Positions 31,680 to 40,482 are shown, numbered from the stretch's first letter. The stretch: 64,000 bases of DNA from Actinoallomurus sp963850195 (GCA_963850195.1 CAWKKD010000006.1:620001-684000), one strand, 5' to 3'. A program made the numbers and translations. Notes: generated from the letters alone by a model not told the origin.

Positions 31680-32818
31680 GTGATCTTCCCTGCCAGGTAG
31701 TCGGCCGCGTGACGGGCCCGCTCGAGCACCTCGTCGAGGTCGTCGCCGAGGGCGGTGACGTGGCCGATCTTGCGGCCGGGCCGGACGTCCTTGCCGTAGA
31801 AGTGCACCTTCACGGCGGGGTCGTGGGCCATCACGTGGATGTAGCGGCGGTAGACCAGCGGGTCGCCGCCGAGGACGTTGGCCATCACGGTGTACGGGGC
31901 GGTCGGCGTGGTGTCGCCGAGCGGGAGGTCGAGCACGGCACGCAGGTGCTGCTCGAACTGTGAGGTCCGCGCGCCCTCGATGGTCCAGTGGCCGGAGTTG
32001 TGCGGCCGCATGGCCAGCTCGTTGACCAGGAGCCCGTCGACGGTCTCGAACAGCTCCACCGCGAGCAGTCCGGTGACGCCGAGCGTGTCGGCGATCCCGA
32101 GGGCGAGCCGCTGGGCCTCCTCGGCCCTCTCGCCGTCGAGGCCTGGCGCGGGCGCGATGACCTCGTGGCAGATCCCGCCGCGCTGGACGGTCTCCACGAT
32201 CGGGTACGCCGCGCCCTGGCCGTACGGCGAGCGTGCGACGAGGGCGGCGAGCTCGCGCCGGAACGGCACATGCTCCTCGGCGAGCAGGGCGATGCCCTCG
32301 GCGGAGGCGCGCTCGACCACGTCACGCGCCTCGGCGGCCGACTCGCAGACCCACACGCCCTTGCCGTCATAGCCGCCGCGTACGGCCTTCAGCACGACCG
32401 GCCAGGCGCCGAACTCCTCGACGTCGCCGAGGGTCTTGACCGGCGCGAACCTCGGGACCGGCACGCCGAGGCCGGCGAGCCGCTCCCGCATCACGCGTTT
32501 GTCCTGGGCGTGCAGCAGTGCCGCGGAACCGGGTCGGCACGGGGTGCCCGCGTCCTCGAGCGCCTGGATGTACTCGCCCGGCACGTGCTCGTGGTCGAAC
32601 GTCACCACGTCGCTGTCCTTGGCGAAGGCGCGCAGGTCGTCGAGCGAGCGGTCATCGCCGACACGCGTGTCGGCGATGACCCGGGCGGCGGACGCGTCGG
32701 CGCTGTCACTCAGCACCCGCAACCGCACACCCAGGCCGATCGCCGCCTGCTGCGTCATCCGGGCGAGCTGGCCGCCACCCACCATGCCGACAGTGGGAAA
32801 GTCCTGGCTGTCCGTCAC
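31676..32818 (-). CDS. purK: N5-carboxyaminoimidazole ribonucleotide synthase
   Basis: The 380-residue ATP-grasp enzyme uses ATP and bicarbonate to carboxylate AIR. Motifs are VGMVGGGQLARMTQQAAIGLG at the N-terminus, VTFDHEHVPGEYIQ near residue 72, KAVRGGYDGKGVWVCES near 143 and LAMRPHNSGHWTIEGARTSQFEQ near 266. It starts the purK-purE operon, 21 bases after the second acyl-CoA dehydrogenase gene on the same strand. Confidence 0.95.
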   Translation of the reverse strand: MTDSQDFPTVGMVGGGQLARMTQQAAIGLGVRLRVLSDSADASAARVIADTRVGDDRSLDDLRAFAKDSDVVTFDHEHVPGEYIQALEDAGTPCRPGSAALLHAQDKRVMRERLAGLGVPVPRFAPVKTLGDVEEFGAWPVVLKAVRGGYDGKGVWVCESAAEARDVVERASAEGIALLAEEHVPFRRELAALVARSPYGQGAAYPIVETVQRGGICHEVIAPAPGLDGERAEEAQRLALGIADTLGVTGLLAVELFETVDGLLVNELAMRPHNSGHWTIEGARTSQFEQHLRAVLDLPLGDTTPTAPYTVMANVLGGDPLVYRRYIHVMAHDPAVKVHFYGKDVRPGRKIGHVTALGDDLDEVLERARHAADYLAGKIT

Positions 32819-32839
32819 CCTGGAAGCCTATCGCCGAGC

Positions 32840-33985
32840 TCAGACGCCCAGTTCACGCGCGATGAGCATGCGCTGGACCTCGGACGTGCCCTCGCCGATC
32901 TCAAGGATCTTGGAGTCACGCCAGTGGCGGGCGACGGGGAACTCGTTCATGAAGCCGTAGCCGCCGTGGATCTGCGTCGCCTCGCGGGCGTTGGTCACCG
33001 CGATCTCCGAGGAGTGCAGCTTGGCGATCGCGGCCTCCTTCTTGAACGGCTCGCCGCGCATCATCTTCTCCGCGGCCCGATACCAGGCGAGTCGCGCGGT
33101 GTGCGTGCGAACCTCCATGTCGGCGATCTTGAAGGCGATGGCCTGGTTCTTGCCGATCGGCGTGCCGAACGCCTCGCGCTCCTTGGCGTACTTGATCGAC
33201 TCGTCGAGGCAGCCCTGGGCCAGCCCGGTGGCGAGCGCGGAGATCGCGATGCGGCCCTCGTCGAGGATCGACAGGAAGTTGGCGTAGCCGCGGCCCTTCT
33301 CGCCCAAGAGGTTCTCGGCCGGCACCCGGCAGTCGCTGAAGGACAGCTCACGGGTGTCGGAGGCGTGCCAGCCCACCTTGGAGTACTTCGGCGCGACCGT
33401 GAGGCCGTCGTTGGGCGTCGGCACGACGATCGAGGAGATCCGGCGCGGCTCACCCTCACCGCTCGTCACCGCCGTCACGGTGACAAGGCGGGTGATGTCG
33501 GTCCCCGAGTTGGTGATGAAGCACTTCGTCCCATTGATCACCCACTCGCCGTCGACCAGGCGCGCGGTGGTCCGCGTCGCACCGGCGTCGGTACCGCCAC
33601 CCGGCTCGGTCAGGCCGAAGGCGCCGAGGCCGCGGCCCGCGGTCAGCTCGGGGAGCCACTTCTGCTTCTGCTCCTCGGTGCCGAAACGGTAGATCGGCAT
33701 CGCCCCGAGGGACACGGCGGCCTCAAGCGTGATCGCCACGGAGGAGTCGACGCGCGCGAGCTCCTCGAGGGCGAGGCACAGGGCGAAGTAGTCGCCGCCC
33801 ATGCCGCCGTACTCCTCGGGGAAAGGAAGCCCGAAGAGTCCCATGTCGCCCATCTGGCGCACGATCCCGTAGGGGAACTCCTCCGCCTCGTCGAGTTTCG
33901 CGGCCTGTGGCGCCACGACCTCGTGGGCGAACTCCTCGACGGTCTTGCGCAGGGTCTCGTGCTCGTCGTCGAGCCGGTAGTCCAT
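32840..33985 (-). CDS. Acyl-CoA dehydrogenase
   Basis: The 381-residue FAD enzyme begins MDYRLDDEHETLRKTVEEFA. It has EEYGGMGGDYFALCLALEEL near residue 63, FGLTEPGGGTDAGATRTTA near 122, the NGTKCFITNSGTD loop near 150, and HGGYGFMNEFPVARHWRDSK with the catalytic Glu in EIGEGTSEVQRM near 365. It belongs to the butyryl/isovaleryl-type branch by overall wording. The start is ATG 33985 with GAGG nine bases upstream; 18 more codons are open but lack family similarity. It lies just before purK on the same strand and may share its transcript, an arrangement common in actinomycetes. Confidence 0.9.
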   Translation of the reverse strand: MDYRLDDEHETLRKTVEEFAHEVVAPQAAKLDEAEEFPYGIVRQMGDMGLFGLPFPEEYGGMGGDYFALCLALEELARVDSSVAITLEAAVSLGAMPIYRFGTEEQKQKWLPELTAGRGLGAFGLTEPGGGTDAGATRTTARLVDGEWVINGTKCFITNSGTDITRLVTVTAVTSGEGEPRRISSIVVPTPNDGLTVAPKYSKVGWHASDTRELSFSDCRVPAENLLGEKGRGYANFLSILDEGRIAISALATGLAQGCLDESIKYAKEREAFGTPIGKNQAIAFKIADMEVRTHTARLAWYRAAEKMMRGEPFKKEAAIAKLHSSEIAVTNAREATQIHGGYGFMNEFPVARHWRDSKILEIGEGTSEVQRMLIARELGV

Positions 33986-34180
33986 GATCACCTCGGTCGG
34001 AGAGACATGAGTGGGACCCCTCGTGTTCCCGGCGGCCATGGTCGGAGGCTGCCAGAATCGAGGACCTCAGGCACATGCTGCCACGAAAGCCGTCTATCCT
34101 CGTCATGCCGGGGGTATGCAGAGTTGCGGACCTGCCGAGGATGCGCGATAAGCCGCGACCCGAACGAAAGGTCTCCCTTC

Positions 34181-34777
34181 GTGAGAATCGCCGTAGGTCT
34201 GTACCGAAAGTTCGCCCATCTCTTCCATGAGCTGGCGAAATTCGGGGTGATCGGCGTCCTCAACTTCATCATCACGATCGCGATCTCGGACACGCTGCAC
34301 CTCGTCGTCGGCCTGGGACCGCTGACGTCCTTCGGGATCGGCACCGCCGTCGCGACGACGTTCTCCTACTTCGCGAACCGCTACTGGACCTTCCGGCACC
34401 GCGACACGACCGGCCTCGGCCGCGAATACGTGCTCTTCTTCGTCTTCAACGGCGTCGGCCTGGTCATCACCTGGGTCTTCATCGGCATCACCCACTACGT
34501 CATGGGCATCCAGAGCGGCGTCGCCTACAACGTCTCGCAGGTCGTCGGCACCGGAGTGGCGACCCTGTTCCGCTACTGGGCGTACAAGAAGTGGGTGTTC
34601 CTGCCCACGACCGCGCCGCCCGTCGACCCGCACACCGGTCTGCCCGAGGCGGACGCCACGGAGGACGAGGCACCGGCGGACCCAGATCCTGCGGAAACAC
34701 AGCCCGACGCTGCGGCCGGCGACCGGATGCAGATGGCGGGCCAGTCCTCGGCAGGGTCCGCCCGGCCGGTCTGCTAG
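34181..34777 (+). CDS. GtrA family membrane protein
   Basis: The 198-residue protein has four membrane helices of the GtrA fold. KFGVIGVLNFIITIAISDTL near residue 20 and ATTFSYFANRYWTFRHRD near 60 are the family signatures, and FRYWAYKKWVFLP near 128 is the typical end. A Pro/Asp/Glu-rich cytoplasmic tail follows. GtrA proteins help flip or present undecaprenyl-phosphate-linked sugars for envelope polymer decoration. Start is GTG 34181 (VRIAVGLYRKFAHLF); the frame is open for more than 2 kb upstream but only as antisense. The last 4 bases overlap the convergent histidine kinase gene. Confidence 0.88.
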   Translation: MRIAVGLYRKFAHLFHELAKFGVIGVLNFIITIAISDTLHLVVGLGPLTSFGIGTAVATTFSYFANRYWTFRHRDTTGLGREYVLFFVFNGVGLVITWVFIGITHYVMGIQSGVAYNVSQVVGTGVATLFRYWAYKKWVFLPTTAPPVDPHTGLPEADATEDEAPADPDPAETQPDAAAGDRMQMAGQSSAGSARPVC

Positions 34778-36054
34778 GCCGGTCCGCTGACCACGCGCTC
34801 CTTGGCGAGCAGCGCCTCTTCACGCTTTCGTAGGAAGACCGCGAAGACCGCGGGCCGCGACCGGATCAGCTCCAGCCTCCCGCCGTCGGCAGTGGCCAGC
34901 GACCGGGCCAGATAGAGCCCCAGCCCCGTACCCTGACGGCCGCTGACGTTGCGGTCGAAGACCCGGCGCTCGAGGTCGGGCGGTACGCCGGACCCCTCAT
35001 CACCGACCTCCACGACGATCGACGTCGCGGTCTCCTTCGTGTGGATCGTGACCCGGCCGTCGCCGTGCACCAGGGAGTTGTCGAGCAGGGTCGCGATAAT
35101 CTGCGACAGCCCGCCGGGGCTGACGACGGCGGTCAGGCCGCGCGCGCCCGACATGCCCAGCCTGCGGCCCTCGCGCCGGAACACCGGCTTCCACTCCTCC
35201 ACCTGCTGGGCCACGATCTCGTCGACACCGATCGGGATCGCGTCACCGGTCGGGTCGTGCCGTGCCCTGGCGAGGAGCTGCTCGACGACCGCGGCGAGCC
35301 GCTCGACCTGGACGGCCGCGGCCACGCCCTCCTCGCGTACGACGTCGGGGTACTCGGCCGCCTCGATCATCTCCTCGAGCCGCATGGACAGCGCGGTCAG
35401 CGGCGTACGGAGCTGGTGGCTGGCGTCGGCGGCGAACTCCCGGCTGGCCGCGAGCAGGTCGGCGATGCGCACCGCGCTGCCGTCGAGGACCTCGGCCACC
35501 CGGTCCACCTCGGCGACGCCGTAGCGCCGTCGACGTGGCCGCGCGTTGCCGGAGCCGAGCCGCTCGGCGGTCTCGGCCAGGTCGATCAGCGGCAGCGTGA
35601 GCTTGCGGGCCTGTACGACGGCCAGCCCGACGGCCACGCCCACGCCGAGCACGACGAGGCTGCCGATCAGCAAGAACGTGCGGAAGACCTCGGACTCCAC
35701 GTCGTTCGCGTCCCGTGTCACCTGGACGTGAATGCCACGGTCGTTCGCCGACATCTTGGTGATCACGTGATCGCCCTTGGCCGGCGAGGTCCCGGCCGTG
35801 ATCGCCGTGCCGTCGGCCAGGGTCACCACGATGTAGCGGCTGGGGAACTCCTTGGCGATCTGGTCGCCGGTGATCGACTGGCGCATCTCCTCACGGAGGT
35901 TGACGCCCGCGACGACCGTCGCCGCCTCCCGCTCGACCTGCTGTTGCGCCTCGTCGTAGATCAGACGCTCGGTGGAGTACGCCAGCGGGATACCGAGCAG
36001 GAGTACGGACACGACCGCAACGGCGAGCGTCGAAAGCAGCAGACGTCGCCTCAT
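34774..36054 (-). CDS. Two-component sensor histidine kinase
   Basis: The 426-residue kinase has a membrane segment at residues ~5-28, an extracellular sensor of about 110 residues, a second segment near 135-160, a HAMP-like region, and the kinase core. SHQLRTPLTALSMRLEEM near residue 210 contains the phospho-accepting His. LLDNSLVHGDG near 315 is the N box and VGDEGSGVPPD with GRQGTGLGLYLARSLA near 345-385 are the G boxes. It partners the OmpR-type regulator encoded upstream. A 13-bp hairpin in the gap between the two genes may lower kinase expression. The signal sensed is unknown. Confidence 0.92.
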   Translation of the reverse strand: MRRRLLLSTLAVAVVSVLLLGIPLAYSTERLIYDEAQQQVEREAATVVAGVNLREEMRQSITGDQIAKEFPSRYIVVTLADGTAITAGTSPAKGDHVITKMSANDRGIHVQVTRDANDVESEVFRTFLLIGSLVVLGVGVAVGLAVVQARKLTLPLIDLAETAERLGSGNARPRRRRYGVAEVDRVAEVLDGSAVRIADLLAASREFAADASHQLRTPLTALSMRLEEMIEAAEYPDVVREEGVAAAVQVERLAAVVEQLLARARHDPTGDAIPIGVDEIVAQQVEEWKPVFRREGRRLGMSGARGLTAVVSPGGLSQIIATLLDNSLVHGDGRVTIHTKETATSIVVEVGDEGSGVPPDLERRVFDRNVSGRQGTGLGLYLARSLATADGGRLELIRSRPAVFAVFLRKREEALLAKERVVSGPA

Positions 36055-36071
36055 GGGGGTGCCTCTCTTCC

Positions 36072-36106
36072 GACCGTGACGTGATGCCGTGGTTCACGTC
36101 ACGGTC
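36072..36106. promoter_or_regulatory. 13-bp hairpin between response regulator and kinase genes
   Basis: GACCGTGACGTGA (36072-36084) and its exact complement (36094-36106) enclose a 9-base loop inside the operon, 22 bases after the regulator stop and 18 before the kinase start. It may attenuate or process the transcript, or be a palindromic operator. Confidence 0.5.
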
Positions 36107-36127
36107 CGCCTGACCAAGGGTCGCCCC

Positions 36128-36799
36128 CTAGTCTCCGCGTTCGAACCGGAATCCGACTCCGCGGACGGTCGTGATGTAGCGGGGACTCCCCGCGTCGTCC
36201 CCGAGCTTTCGGCGCAACCAGGAGATGTGCATGTCGAGGGTCTTCGTGGAACCCCACCAGTTGGTGTCCCACACCTCGCGCATGATCTGCTCACGGGTGA
36301 CCACCTTGCCGGCGTCGCGAACGAGCACCCGCAGGAGGTCGAACTCCTTGGTCGTGAGCTGTAGCTCCTGGTCGCCCATCCACGCTCGGCGGGACTCCGC
36401 GTCGATCCGCACGCCCTGCACGATCGGCGTCTCGGTGCTGCCCCGCCGAAGCAGGGCGCGCACGCGAGCGAGGAGTTCCGCCAGGCGGAACGGCTTGGTG
36501 ACATAGTCGTCGGCGCCGGCATCGAGCCCGACCACGGTGTCCACCTCGTCGGCACGGGCCGTGAGGATGAGGATCGGGACGCCGTGACCTTCGGCACGGA
36601 CCCGACGGGCCACCTCCAGCCCGTCGAGCTCGGGCAGGCCGAGGTCGAGCACGATCAGATCCACCCCACCGCCCAGAGCCCGTTCAAGGGCCTGCGGACC
36701 GTCGGGACTGACTTCGACGTTGTATCCCTCCCGCCGCAATGCTCTGGCGAGAGGCTCGGAGATGGACGTGTCGTCCTCGGCGAGCAGTACTGAGGTCAT
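36128..36799 (-). CDS. OmpR/PhoB-family response regulator
   Basis: The 223-residue protein has a receiver domain (AEDD at residues 7-10, phospho-acceptor Asp52 in VLDLGLPELDG, Thr/Lys in LTARAD and VTKPF) and a winged-helix DNA-binding domain from about 130 (LTTKEFDLLRVLVRDAGKVV, and the TKTLDMHISWLRRKLGDD recognition helix). It forms a two-component system with the kinase encoded downstream. Targets are unknown; OmpR-family proteins bind tandem direct repeats, and one such repeat exists at 4319 in this window, though no link is shown. Confidence 0.93.
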   Translation of the reverse strand: MTSVLLAEDDTSISEPLARALRREGYNVEVSPDGPQALERALGGGVDLIVLDLGLPELDGLEVARRVRAEGHGVPILILTARADEVDTVVGLDAGADDYVTKPFRLAELLARVRALLRRGSTETPIVQGVRIDAESRRAWMGDQELQLTTKEFDLLRVLVRDAGKVVTREQIMREVWDTNWWGSTKTLDMHISWLRRKLGDDAGSPRYITTVRGVGFRFERGD

Positions 36800-36830
36800 G
36801 AGCCGATCGTAGAGCCATTCAAGAACGTTT

Positions 36831-36848
36831 CCCCCTCACTAGAGGGGG
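36831..36848. terminator. Hairpin between carboxylase beta gene and response regulator
   Basis: CCCCCTC-ACTA-GAGGGGG is a perfect 7-bp stem in the 139-base gap. On the minus strand it would end the carboxylase transcript before the regulator gene. Confidence 0.55.
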
Positions 36849-36868
36849 CTTGACCTGCGATTTGCCAC

Positions 36869-36885
36869 TCGTAGAACTCCTACGA
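36869..36885. promoter_or_regulatory. Operator-like inverted repeat
   Basis: TCGTAG-AACTC-CTACGA is a perfect 6-bp-arm repeat in the AT-richer gap upstream of the response regulator gene. It could be an operator for that promoter. Confidence 0.3.
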
Positions 36886-36938
36886 ATATGCCAAACCGGC
36901 GCTAATGACAGGTAAATACCCCTACTTTGGACCGACTT

Positions 36939-38483
36939 TCAGACAGGGGTCACTCCGTGCCTTCGGTTCGAGAACGTCCGGTCCTTGTCCCGCGACGCGT
37001 CGAAGCGCGCGATGAGCTCCGAACGGAGGTCCTCCGGCTCGACGATCGTGTCGACGACGAGCTCGCCGGCGAGGCGGACGATGTCGATGTCCTCCTCGTA
37101 CTCCGAGCGGAGCTTCTCGATGTACGCCTCGCCCTCCTGCTCGTCCTCGATCGCGACGATCTTGTTGTAGTAGACGGCGTTGATCGCGGCCTTGGCGCCC
37201 ATGACGGCGATCTTGGCCGTGGGCAGGGCGAGCGTGGCATCGGGCTCGAACCCGGGACCGGCCATCGCGTACAGCCCGGCGCCGTACGCCTTGCGCACGA
37301 CGACGCAGATCTTCGGCACGGTCGCCTCGGACACGGCGCTGATCATCTTGGCGCCGTGCCGGATGATGCCCTCCCGCTCGACGGCCGTACCGACCATGAA
37401 GCCGGGCACGTCGCACAGGAACAGCAGCGGGACGTTGAACGCGTCGCAGAGCTGGATGAACCGCGTCGCCTTGTCCGCGGAGTCGACGAACAGCACGCCG
37501 CCCTTGAACATCGGGTTGTTGGCGACCACGCCGACGACCTCGCCGTTGAGGCGGCCGAAGCCGACGACCAGCTCGCGCGCCCACAGGCTGTGGATCTCGA
37601 AGAAGGACTCCGCGTCGAGCAGGCCCTTGACGTAGCGGCGCACGTCGAAGGCGACGCGCTCGCTGGCGGGCACGAGCTTGCGCAGGTCGACCGGCTTGGG
37701 CTCGCGCGGCTCGATGTTCGGGGTTCGCCGCTCCCAGTTGGAGGGCAGGTAGGACAGGAAGGACCGTACGGCGCCGAGGGCCTGCGGCTCGTCCTTGGCC
37801 AGGAAGTGCCCGCAGCCGGAGACCGAGCAGTGCATCTTCGCGCCGCCCATCTCCTCCAGGGTCGTCTTCTCCTTGATCACCATCTCGACCATGCGCGGGC
37901 TGCCGAGGTACATCGAGGCGTTGCCGTCGACCATCGCCACGAAGTCGCAGAAGGCGGGGATGTAGGCGCCACCGGCCGCGCTCGGCCCGAACAGCGCGCA
38001 CACCTGCGGGATCGACCCGCTCGCCTTCACCTGCGTGTGGAAGATCTTGCCCGCGCCACGGCGGCCCGGGAACATCTCCACCTGGTCGGTGATCCGCGCC
38101 CCGGCCGAGTCGACCAGGTAGACCATCGGCACCCGCGTCCGGTAGGCGCGCTCGATGATCCGGATGATCTTCTCGACCGTCCGCGCTCCCCAGGACCCGG
38201 CCTTGACCGTCGAGTCGTTGGCCATCAGGGCGACCGGGCGGCCGTCGATCGTCGCGGTCCCGGTGATCACTCCGTCGGCCGGCAGGTCGCGGGCGAGGGC
38301 GTTGGCGTAGACGCCGTCCTCGACGAACGATCCGGTGTCGACCAGGAGTCCGATGCGCTCACGCGCGAAGAGCTTGCCCTTCGCGGCGTTGGCCTCGTGA
38401 TACTTCTGTGCTCCGCCGCGCTCGATGTTCTCGCGAAGTTCCGCCAGGTGAGGGTGGCCCGGCTCGTCCTGTGCTGGCTGCAT
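36939..38483 (-). CDS. Acyl-CoA carboxylase, carboxyltransferase (beta) subunit
   Basis: The 514-residue protein covers both crotonase-fold halves: N-terminal KGKLFARERIGLLVDTGSF near residue 37, the oxyanion region GPSAAGGAYIPAF near 165, and C-terminal NNPMFKGGVLFVDSADKATR near 320 with VRKAYGAGLYAMAG near 405. It transfers CO2 from biotin to an acyl-CoA. I choose ATG 38483, which has GGAG six bases before it, over the GTG five codons upstream. No biotin-carboxylase alpha subunit is adjacent; birA is at 59519 in this window. Substrate (propionyl-, methylcrotonyl- or other acyl-CoA) cannot be decided; HMG-CoA lyase at 53508 would fit leucine breakdown but is far away. Confidence 0.88.
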   Translation of the reverse strand: MQPAQDEPGHPHLAELRENIERGGAQKYHEANAAKGKLFARERIGLLVDTGSFVEDGVYANALARDLPADGVITGTATIDGRPVALMANDSTVKAGSWGARTVEKIIRIIERAYRTRVPMVYLVDSAGARITDQVEMFPGRRGAGKIFHTQVKASGSIPQVCALFGPSAAGGAYIPAFCDFVAMVDGNASMYLGSPRMVEMVIKEKTTLEEMGGAKMHCSVSGCGHFLAKDEPQALGAVRSFLSYLPSNWERRTPNIEPREPKPVDLRKLVPASERVAFDVRRYVKGLLDAESFFEIHSLWARELVVGFGRLNGEVVGVVANNPMFKGGVLFVDSADKATRFIQLCDAFNVPLLFLCDVPGFMVGTAVEREGIIRHGAKMISAVSEATVPKICVVVRKAYGAGLYAMAGPGFEPDATLALPTAKIAVMGAKAAINAVYYNKIVAIEDEQEGEAYIEKLRSEYEEDIDIVRLAGELVVDTIVEPEDLRSELIARFDASRDKDRTFSNRRHGVTPV

Positions 38484-38516
38484 TATGTGCTCCGTCACGC
38501 TCGGGACTGTACCTGG

Positions 38517-39014
38517 TCAGATCTGGGCGTCCACGTGCAGCATCAGTGGACGCAGCAGGTCGGCCAGCAGCTCTTGGTCGTCCGCCTTCATGGCGGCGAA
38601 AAGGTCCTTTTCGGTCAGGTCGAGGCCGTCCATCGTCTCCTCCCAGGTGACGTGCCCGTCACGGGTGAGTTCGACGAGGAGACGGCGGCGGTCATGGGGG
38701 TCGTGCACCCGGCGTACGAGGCCACGCTCCTCAAGGCGCCCCAGCCGGCTGGTCATCGTAGTGGCGGGTACCCCGGTCTCTTCCGCCAGTGTGGTCGGTG
38801 TCACCCGGTACGGTTCGCCGGCGTGGCGCAGCGCGTGCAGCAGCTCCCACTCCCAGATCTGCATGCCACGCTCCCTGAGCAGGCGATCCTTCTCGCGGCG
38901 CAGGTGGCGGACGATGAAATACATTCGAGTGACGATCGCCTCGATGCGCGGGTCCAGATCCGGCAGCTCGGGCAGCCATCGCTCGACGTGCAGGTCGACC
39001 GAGTCCCTCTCCAT
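38517..39014 (-). CDS. MarR family transcriptional regulator
   Basis: The 165-residue protein has the MarR winged helix: WEWELLHALRHAGEPYRVTP near residue 63, recognition helix LAEETGVPATTMTSRLGRL near 85 and wing GLVRRVHDPHDRRRLLVELT near 105, flanked by dimerisation helices. It diverges from an MFS exporter gene over 70 bases with several inverted repeats. The simplest model is repression of the exporter and itself, relieved by a ligand the exporter removes. Confidence 0.9.
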   Translation of the reverse strand: MERDSVDLHVERWLPELPDLDPRIEAIVTRMYFIVRHLRREKDRLLRERGMQIWEWELLHALRHAGEPYRVTPTTLAEETGVPATTMTSRLGRLEERGLVRRVHDPHDRRRLLVELTRDGHVTWEETMDGLDLTEKDLFAAMKADDQELLADLLRPLMLHVDAQI

Positions 39015-39035
39015 GTCATCCAGTATCCCTCGTTC

Positions 39036-39085
39036 TCGGATATTTCGATATCGGATAGTACGAACTCGTAGTATCGTGCCCGATA
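39036..39085. promoter_or_regulatory. Cluster of inverted repeats in the MarR/MFS divergent promoter
   Basis: Within 50 bases there are GATAT-TTCG-ATATC (39039-39052), TACGA-AC-TCGTA (39059-39070) and TATCG-TGCC-CGATA (39072-39085), plus TCGGATA repeated 15 bases apart. These are likely MarR operators. A TAGTAT hexamer at 39069 is a possible -10 box placing the transcript start very near the exporter ATG. Confidence 0.55.
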
Positions 39086-40308
39086 TGTTCTCCGCCCTTG
39101 CCGATCGCCGGTTCCGCCTGCTCTGGAGCGGTCAGACCCTCTCCGGGCTCGGCGACTCGATCACGCCGATCGCCCTCACGCTCACCGTCGTCAAGGCCAC
39201 CGGCTCGGCCACCGACCTGGGGCTGGTCCTCGCGGCGGCGGCCGTACCCCGCCTGATCTTCGTCCTCGTCGGCGGCGTCTGGGCCGACCGGCTCCCCCGC
39301 CAGCGCGTGATGCTCGGCGCCGACCTGGTGAACCTCCTCGTGCAGACGGCCATCGGCCTCCAACTGCTCGGCGGCACGATGGGAATCGGACGGCTCGCGG
39401 CGCTGTCCGCCCTGTCCGGCGTCGCGTCGGCGTTCTTCATGCCGGCCGCCGACGGGCTGATCCCCGCCACGGTCGACGAGGCCCACCTAGGCCAGGCCAA
39501 CGCCCTCACGCAGTTCTCCCAGCAGGCCGCGCGCGTGCTCGGACCGATGGTCGCGACGACGCTGGTGCTCACCGCGGGTGCCGGATGGGCCTTCCTGCTC
39601 GACGCCGCGACCTTCGCGGTCAGCGTCGTCACCCTCGCCCTGCTCCGCGTACGGCACGAGCCCGCGCCGCGCGAGGGGTTCTGGGCCGAGCTGGCCGGGG
39701 GCTGGACCGAGATGCGCCGCCACCGCTGGTACTGGACCAACCTGATCGCGCACGCGGTCTGGAACCTGATCAGCGCCTGCTACCTGACGCTGGGCCCGCT
39801 CGTGGCCGTGACCGCGCTCGGCGGCGAGTTCGCCTGGGGGATCATCACCCAGGGCGCGGCCGTCGGCGCGGTGGCCGGCGCCGTCCTGGCGATGCGCGTG
39901 CACCCACGCCGCCCGCTCGTCGCGTGCAACCTGGCGCTGACCATCGTCGGCCTGCCGCTCGTCCTGCTGGCCGCGCACGCGCCCGCGGCCCTGATCGCGG
40001 TGACGGCCGGTGCGGCCTTCGGCGGCCTGACCTTCATGAACACCATCTGGCTCACCGTGGTGCAGCAGCGCATCCCGGCACGCGCCCTGTCACGGGTGAT
40101 GTCCTATGACTGGCTGACCTCGCTCGCGCTGGCCCCGGCCGGACTGGCGGTGGCGGGCCCGCTCGGCGCCGCCGCGGGCGTGTCCGCGACGCTGATCGGC
40201 GCGGCCGTCCTCGTCGTGACCGCCTGCCTGCTCGTGCTGTTCGTACCCGAGGTACGCCGGCTGTCCGCCACGCCCGAGCCCCGCGAAGACGTGCCCGTCC
40301 CCGCCTGA
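39085..40308 (+). CDS. MFS transporter (EntS-like exporter)
   Basis: The 407-residue protein has about twelve membrane helices. It begins MFSALADRRFRLLWSGQTLS, typical of the MFS_3/EntS branch. GGVWADRLPRQRVMLGADL near residue 60 is the loop 2-3 motif (G-x-x-x-D-R-x-x-R), and GFWAELAGGWTEMRRHRWYW near 198 is the central loop. Members export siderophores, macrolides or other drugs. The start is ATG 39085; the open frame upstream runs antisense through the regulator gene. No Shine-Dalgarno precedes the ATG, so the message may be leaderless. It is probably controlled by the divergent MarR protein. Confidence 0.88.
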   Translation: MFSALADRRFRLLWSGQTLSGLGDSITPIALTLTVVKATGSATDLGLVLAAAAVPRLIFVLVGGVWADRLPRQRVMLGADLVNLLVQTAIGLQLLGGTMGIGRLAALSALSGVASAFFMPAADGLIPATVDEAHLGQANALTQFSQQAARVLGPMVATTLVLTAGAGWAFLLDAATFAVSVVTLALLRVRHEPAPREGFWAELAGGWTEMRRHRWYWTNLIAHAVWNLISACYLTLGPLVAVTALGGEFAWGIITQGAAVGAVAGAVLAMRVHPRRPLVACNLALTIVGLPLVLLAAHAPAALIAVTAGAAFGGLTFMNTIWLTVVQQRIPARALSRVMSYDWLTSLALAPAGLAVAGPLGAAAGVSATLIGAAVLVVTACLLVLFVPEVRRLSATPEPREDVPVPA

Positions 40309-40343
40309 CGAGCCGTGCTCCGTATGTTCGTTGGCGGGTATAA

Positions 40344-40375
40344 GTAGGGACGCGGCCGGCAGGCCGGGCCCCTAC
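40344..40375. terminator. Imperfect hairpin after the MFS gene
   Basis: GTAGGG pairs with CCCTAC outside and GGCC with GGCC inside, separated by a small mismatch region. An ACTTTT run follows on the plus strand, so it is a plausible terminator for the exporter gene. Confidence 0.5.
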
Positions 40376-40389
40376 ACTTTTGCGGACGG

Positions 40390-40482
40390 TCAGTCGACGA
40401 CGGCGACCTCGACGCACTCTCCCGTGGCGGTGCTACGGGCGGCTTTCCGCCAGTCGACGTCGTTCAGCTCATCAGGGGACAT
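40390..40482 (-). CDS. Short DUF397 protein, probably truncated
   Basis: A 30-residue frame begins MSPDELNDVDWRKAARSTA and continues TGECVEVAVVD before a TGA. The W-R-K-A/S-x-R-S and G-E-C-V-E-V-A pattern is the DUF397 signature. Full DUF397 proteins are about 60-75 residues and continue with an RDSKDPxGP...FTPxEW part that is absent in frame, so this is likely a truncated or frameshifted relic. CGGAG precedes the ATG. It follows the DUF5753 remnant by 20 bases, the standard pairing of these families in actinomycete developmental and antibiotic regulation. Confidence 0.6.
   Translation of the reverse strand: MSPDELNDVDWRKAARSTATGECVEVAVVD

Noticed and set aside
31988..34777. 929-codon plus-strand frame apparently extending GtrA
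   Set aside because: Only the last 198 codons resemble GtrA; the rest is antisense of purK and an acyl-CoA dehydrogenase.
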